Positions 58,123 through 63,562 of a stretch of 63,562 nucleotides of DNA are shown here, piece after piece. The notes beneath the pieces were generated by a model. The model saw only the letters and a program-made list of their open reading frames with translations, was not told the origin of the DNA and did not search any database. Position numbers and translations under genes: made by a program. Each line of letters opens with the position of its first letter. Position 1 is the stretch's first letter. The stretch is from Didymodactylos carnosus (taxonomy: Eukaryota; Rotifera; Eurotatoria; Philodinida; Philodinidae): assembly GCA_905250885.1 (NCBI GenBank), contig CAJNOQ010000204.1, positions 1 to 63,562 of the forward strand, read 5' to 3'.

Positions 58123-59672
58123 ATGATTGGCGTTGTTATTTACTGTGTTGCTTTTATCGGCTTTATCATTTTATATGAATTACATAAACATGAATTGAAA
58201 AAAGCAGCAATTACACAAAACAATTTATTAAATAGTATTACTGAACCACAATCAGCAGACATAATTGGGAAAACGTCTGATAAACGATTGCCTACTATAC
58301 CTAACACAAAGTAAGTGATTGTGTATTCAATTGTAAAGAAAAAGAAAAATGTTGATTTTTTTTCTCTCTAGATCATTCGATAATCTCAAAGAAGAAATAC
58401 GTTCATTATTTCATTTTTCACAATTACATATTATATTTGGCATTGATTATACGGCTAGTAATGAATGGCACGGTAAGATTCTTGTATGAATAGTTTCAGT
58501 CGAATAAATGTTTGTAAATTATTTTAGGTCGAAAATCGTTTAATGGACAAATGTTACATAAAATACATGGAAACAAAATTTATAATCCATATCAAAAGGT
58601 ACGTCAAACTATATTTTAGATATACCACTTTATATGGTCGACTTTTGTATTCACAGGTAATCAGTCAATTGGGTTCACTAGTTGAAGATATATTTTCCAT
58701 AGTGAAATATTATTGTTTTGGTTTTGGTGATCAAGATACAAAAAATTTTGCCGTGTTTCCAATTATTGGCTCCGGTGAAGAGATTGTAAAACACCAGTTT
58801 GTTTTAGATGCGTGAGTTTATTATCGTGTGTTAACTATTGACACTTGTTGAACAACAAATAAGTTTTCAAAAAATAGTTGAACACTAATCGGAACTTTCA
58901 TCTTTAATGGTAGAAGAGTCTTAATCAATATTCAGATAAGAACAGGTGATCTCTGTATTGTCATCACTTAATAAGATGGGTGGGAATATCTGATAGATAT
59001 AGTAGTTTGGAGATGGTCAGTTTCATTTATTTTTGGGACGTTGATATAGTTCACACCTGTTTTTATTTTTGTTTGACTTTCGTATTTCAAATGTAAGTCA
59101 AATTCTTTTCATTTTTTGTTTTTGTTAATAGAATTTATGAAATCCATACTGTCATTTATAGGTATTTGCAAACAACAAAGACAATAAGTTTAAGTGGTCC
59201 AACATGTTATGCACCGATTATCAGTAAATTGATCGATAGTGCTGTACGAAATATGCAAGCATTCATGATGTTGATAATTGTTGCTGATAGTTCTGTAGAC
59301 TTGAACGATATATTGATGATTTCTACACTTCAAACATTGTCGAATATTTCGAATGCGTGCGTAGTTTTAATAGGTATTGGTGATGGACCATGGCACGAAA
59401 TGGCAAAAATTGAACATCGAATACGTGAATTATGCCTTAAATCACCAACGATGGCGGCGATAACGAATAAAAAGGAACAAAATCCTCTATCATCAACAAA
59501 CTCAGTTATCTATGACAATTTTCATTTTGTTGATTATAATAAAATTGCTAATGCTCATCAACGAACAAATATTGCAATGGACAAAGAATTAGCGAAAGCT
59601 GTATTTAAAAAATTCATAACGCAATTAAAACAAACACGATTAAAGTTTCAACAACAAGGTCAAGTGGAGTAA
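58123..59672 (+). CDS. Membrane-anchored copine/RGLG-like vWA-domain protein
   Basis: A copine-type von Willebrand A domain behind one N-terminal membrane segment. Five exons (58123-58310, 58372-58472, 58528-58598, 58657-58811, 59162-59672) join in frame to 341 residues. Residues 3-19 (GVVIYCVAFIGFIILYE) form a signal anchor. The vWA domain starts near residue 75: IIFGIDYTASNEWHGRKSF, NPYQKVISQLG, CFGFGDQDT, SLSGPTCYAPII and GIGDGPWHEM, then FHFVDYNKI. The MIDAS metal site is complete (DxTxS, the Thr of GPT, Asp of VADS). The SNEWxGR and GDGPW phrases match plant/protist RGLG E3 ligases better than animal copines. The two C2 domains of copines and the RING of RGLG are both absent. It likely acts as a metal-dependent protein-binding module at a membrane; the partner is unknown. 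Confidence 0.85.
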
Positions 59673-59697
59673 ACACTGTTGTGTTTTTGTATTATTT

Positions 59698-59703
59698 AAT
59701 AAA
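59698..59703 (+). terminator. Poly(A) signal of the vWA gene
   Basis: AATAAA 26 bases after the stop codon. Confidence 0.55.
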
Positions 59704-60175
59704 AATGTCTAATCTTTCTTTTGTTTTTTTAATAAATACTAGATGTCTAGATGAAAACTATTTCCAGTAAAATTCTTTTAGTTCTATGAAGGTAACTAGG
59801 TCTGCTTTATGTGTGTGTGTGTTTGTGTATGTGCCCTTTTGTTTACCTAGCGTGTTTATTGGTTGCTCACTACTTTTGCTTTTCAAATACTTCTTTATTT
59901 ACACGTTTACATTTAGTTAGCACTAACTTTGATCTATACGTACAATTTTTAGTGTTGCTTGCTTTTATATAAACCGTTTTTATAAGTGATGTTACATATG
60001 CATTTATGAACGAAGGTGGGCACTTTTATTCTTATTCCCAAATTGCAGATCAATACTTTAACTTGCTTACTTGGAAAAAGCTTTTTTAATTATGTGTAGT
60101 CTATATCGATATCTATTTAAATGGAAGGCGTGAAAAGAAATCTACTATTGTGGTCAATTGTAGATGCTAAATTGA
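59704..60175. other. Short intergenic spacer upstream of FPGS
   Basis: No gene; a short gtgtgtgtgtgtttgtgt run near 59812. It should include the FPGS promoter. Confidence 0.45.
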
Positions 60176-62875
60176 ATGATTGTTGGAGTATCTTTTCGTT
60201 TTTCAAGGTCTTTCACAATTTTTTCGTTTCGTAAATATTCTCAAAAAGCTTACAAAGTGGCTCATGATGTGGACGTTGCCTATCAAGTATGTTTAATCAG
60301 TGCACTCGCTTCTTTTTTCCCCCCCTTAGAAATCTGTCTACGTATTTTAGGATGCAATTCGAGTACTTAATCAGTTGCAATCAAATCAAACATACATAAA
60401 ACTTGCTGAGAAAACTTCCAATCAGTCAGATGCAACAAGACCTTTCAATGATCGATTTAAAAATAAGAATACAATTACACAATTTTTATCGTTTTTAAAC
60501 ATTCAGGTGAAGGCGTAAGTTGTTTTGAACGACGAGCGTCGTTCATGCCTGGGAGGAACAGAGAGAGAACTGTTTTTTTTTTGCCGTTACTTGTAAACAA
60601 CTGATAACCATTTTCGTTTTTCTCTTTAGCTCGATGATGTAGATAAGTTAAACATTATACACGTGGCTGGAACAAAAGGAAAAGGATCAACATGCGCATT
60701 CGTCGAATCAATTCTTCGTCAACATAACTATAAAACCGGTTTCTTTAGGTTAAAATAGGCTGTGTACAAATTGTCAGTTAACTTGATTATGCTTTAATAA
60801 CCTTATAGTTCACCACATTTAATCGAAACTCGTGAGCGTATCAGAATAAATGGTAAAAATTTATCAAAAGAGAAATTTGTCAATTATTTTTGGCATTGTT
60901 ATAATACAATTGATACAGCAGTTAGAAATGCTACTGTAGGTGTCTAATTTGAACGATCGTGTCCGTAAATTATAATTTGTATTCTTCATTCTTATCTTTC
61001 AGACGGCAGAAATTAATATGCCATTTTACTTTTCATTTTTGACGACAATGATGTTCTATGTTTTCATTCAAGAACAGGTAAAGTAGTTGATTACTGAATC
61101 CTTTAAAATAGAATTTTGCCTCTGGTAGATTGGATTAATCCACAAAATAGTGTTATGTATCATGTTTTTATTGATGATATTTTTTAGGTTGATGTTGCTG
61201 TTGTTGAAGTAGGGATTGGTGGTGAATTTGATTGTACAAACGTTATTCAGTATACTCAATTCTTATATTTTACATTTATTACACTTGATACCTATAAGAG
61301 AGTATTTCTTTTTATAGAAAACCAGTTGTGTGTGGAATTACGTCATTAGGATTTGATCATGAAAAACTATTAGGAAATACAATTGAGGAAATTGCTTGGA
61401 ATAAAGCAGGCATATTTAAAGTAAGTGACAATATTATTACAATTATTGTAAACAAATTATTACTCTTTCAGTGTTTTTGAGTTTAGGACAACGTTTTTGC
61501 TATCACGTCACCGCAAGTACCAGAAGCAATGAACACCTTGAACAAAACAGCCAGGAAAAAAAATGTAGGCAATTTCTCCGATGTTACCGTTATTAAAAAA
61601 ATAAATAACTGCTGCGCTCTGTATAAAATGTTAATTTAATTTTTATGTACAAGACCGTTTATGATATTTTTTTAGGCTTATTTATCAATAGCTCCACTGT
61701 TAGAGGATTATCCACAATATCCGTTTCCAATCTCGTTAGATGGAGAAGTACAGAAAAATAATGCATCGTTAGCAATTCAACTCGTTTACTTTTGGTTAGC
61801 TGAAAAAGGTATTCAATTCACTAAACAATCAGACAAAATTTTTTTCGGTATTTTGATTTATATTTACTTCGTGTGTACCATCCATCTGAACATCAAAACA
61901 TCAAAGAACGAAAATATTAAAAAGGTTTAATATTGTTTAGGTCTTTTGAACAAAAATCATCCGCTTGTTCAATGGTGTGAAGATAAAAATACGTATACCG
62001 AAAATATCGCAAATTGTGTAGGACCTGTATTTCAATTAGAAGATTTTGTATTTAAAGGTACGAACGGGAAGTGTATTTTACACTAGATTGAATTGTTTCT
62101 TGTAAGACCTTCTTTTATAGGTTTAGCCGGTTGTCAATGGCCTGGAAGAAATCAAATCTTTGATCGAAATAATGTGACCTATTACATCGACGGAGCACAG
62201 TCAGTATTTATTGAATAGTTTATCTATTTTATTAACGCAACTTATTAAAATTATAGCACACAAGAATCAATTGAACAGTGTAAAAATTGGTTTTTGAGCA
62301 AAACACGCGATCATAGCAGTGACAGGACTATTTTAGTTTTTTATTGTTCAAATGATCGTAATCCTGCAACATTATTACTACCATTACTGGTAAGTTAAAC
62401 ATGCCTCTTTTACACAACGCATTTTAACTTGTTTCAATACAATTAAGGATTGTGAGTTCGATGAAATTTTATTTTGTTCACCAACCGTCATAGTAGATAC
62501 CAATGTGAAGGATGATAATGGTAAGAATTTTTCCTTTATGTCGATCATTTGATAGCATCCATTTCCTCCATAGATCAATGGCGTTTAAGCACTAGTATGC
62601 AGTTAGAAAGACAACGTTTATCAACGCACGTGGAAATTTATAATCAACTGTACTTGAAATCAAATAACAGAAAAAGAGCATACGTTCAATGTTTTGATTC
62701 CGTAACTGATGTTATCGGTTGGATTATATCGAACAAAATGAAAAAGGATTTGGATAATGGAAATATTATGCCACAAATAAAATCGGACCAAAACGTTCGC
62801 ATACTCGTCACCGGAAGTTTATATTTAGTTGGGGCTCTATTGAAGTTAATTGATCCTGATTTGACTGGCAAATAA
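60176..62875 (+). CDS. FPGS: Folylpolyglutamate synthase
   Basis: Adds gamma-linked glutamates to folates (ATP + tetrahydrofolyl-polyGlu + Glu), retaining them in cytosol and mitochondria. Fourteen exons (60176-60286, 60351-60506, 60630-60748, 60809-60935, 61003-61077, 61188-61249, 61318-61420, 61487-61564, 61676-61808, 61941-62057, 62121-62199, 62257-62389, 62448-62520, 62574-62875) join in frame to 555 residues, the animal length. The N-terminus ([20 protein letters not shown]) suits a mitochondrial presequence; a cytosolic form could start elsewhere. Diagnostic sites: P-loop [13 protein letters not shown] near residue 100; [68 protein letters not shown]. The glutamate ligase domain has WPGRNQ, YYIDGAHTQES and the closing [11 protein letters not shown]-like segment ([16 protein letters not shown]). 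No key motif is broken. Confidence 0.96.

Positions 62876-63562
<687 letters not shown>

Overview
The window is AT-rich nuclear DNA of a small invertebrate animal. Ten intron-rich protein-coding genes can be assembled exon by exon in a consistent reading frame. Most introns are about 50-100 nt with GT-AG ends, and the gene families are metazoan (SLC4 bicarbonate transporter, Cosmc-like protein, Yippee, Ly6, PROPPIN). Intron size, base composition and many small inverted-repeat elements fit a bdelloid rotifer (Adineta/Rotaria type). That assignment is inference; no species marker was identified.

Layout. 1-8.5 kb: no gene; a palindromic element at the very left edge, two further inverted-repeat elements, a degenerate minisatellite and a dead non-LTR retrotransposon (5835-7351). 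8566-16999 (+): 24-exon SLC4 bicarbonate transporter. 17883-19670 (-): PNKP DNA-end repair enzyme, tail to tail with SLC4. 19.7-22.1 kb: repeats plus an orphan ABC-transporter exon (21735-21932, -). 22140-23119 (-): mitochondrial ribosomal protein bL21m. 23761-25910 (-): WDR45-type PROPPIN. 27400-29993 (+): FAM114A. 30.0-34.6 kb: second dead retrotransposon and a second copy of the left-edge element. 34630-37101 (+): secreted M14 metallocarboxypeptidase (CPE/CPN type), with a 2.3-kb terminal-inverted-repeat element that holds a third retrotransposon fragment next to or in its last intron. 40671-42776 (+): Ly6/uPAR-domain GPI-anchor-type protein. 43835-45175 (+): low-complexity protein with an LD-like motif. 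45.8-46.7 kb: transposon relics. 47542-48769 (-): Cosmc/C1GALT1-like type II Golgi protein. 48.8-54.9 kb: AT-rich gene desert. 54949-55727 (+): Yippee-like zinc protein. 58123-59672 (+): membrane-anchored copine/RGLG-like vWA protein. 60176-62875 (+): folylpolyglutamate synthase. The window ends in a run of about 100 G, probably an assembly or sequencing artefact.

The genes are unrelated housekeeping and membrane functions; I see no operon or functional cluster. Several of the longer introns shrink to roughly 100-300 nt if the inverted-repeat elements inside them are removed. The observations most worth following are the TIR element that may supply the C-terminus of the carboxypeptidase, the RGLG-type copine with a membrane anchor and no RING, the DxD-less Cosmc-like gene, and the orphan ABC exon.
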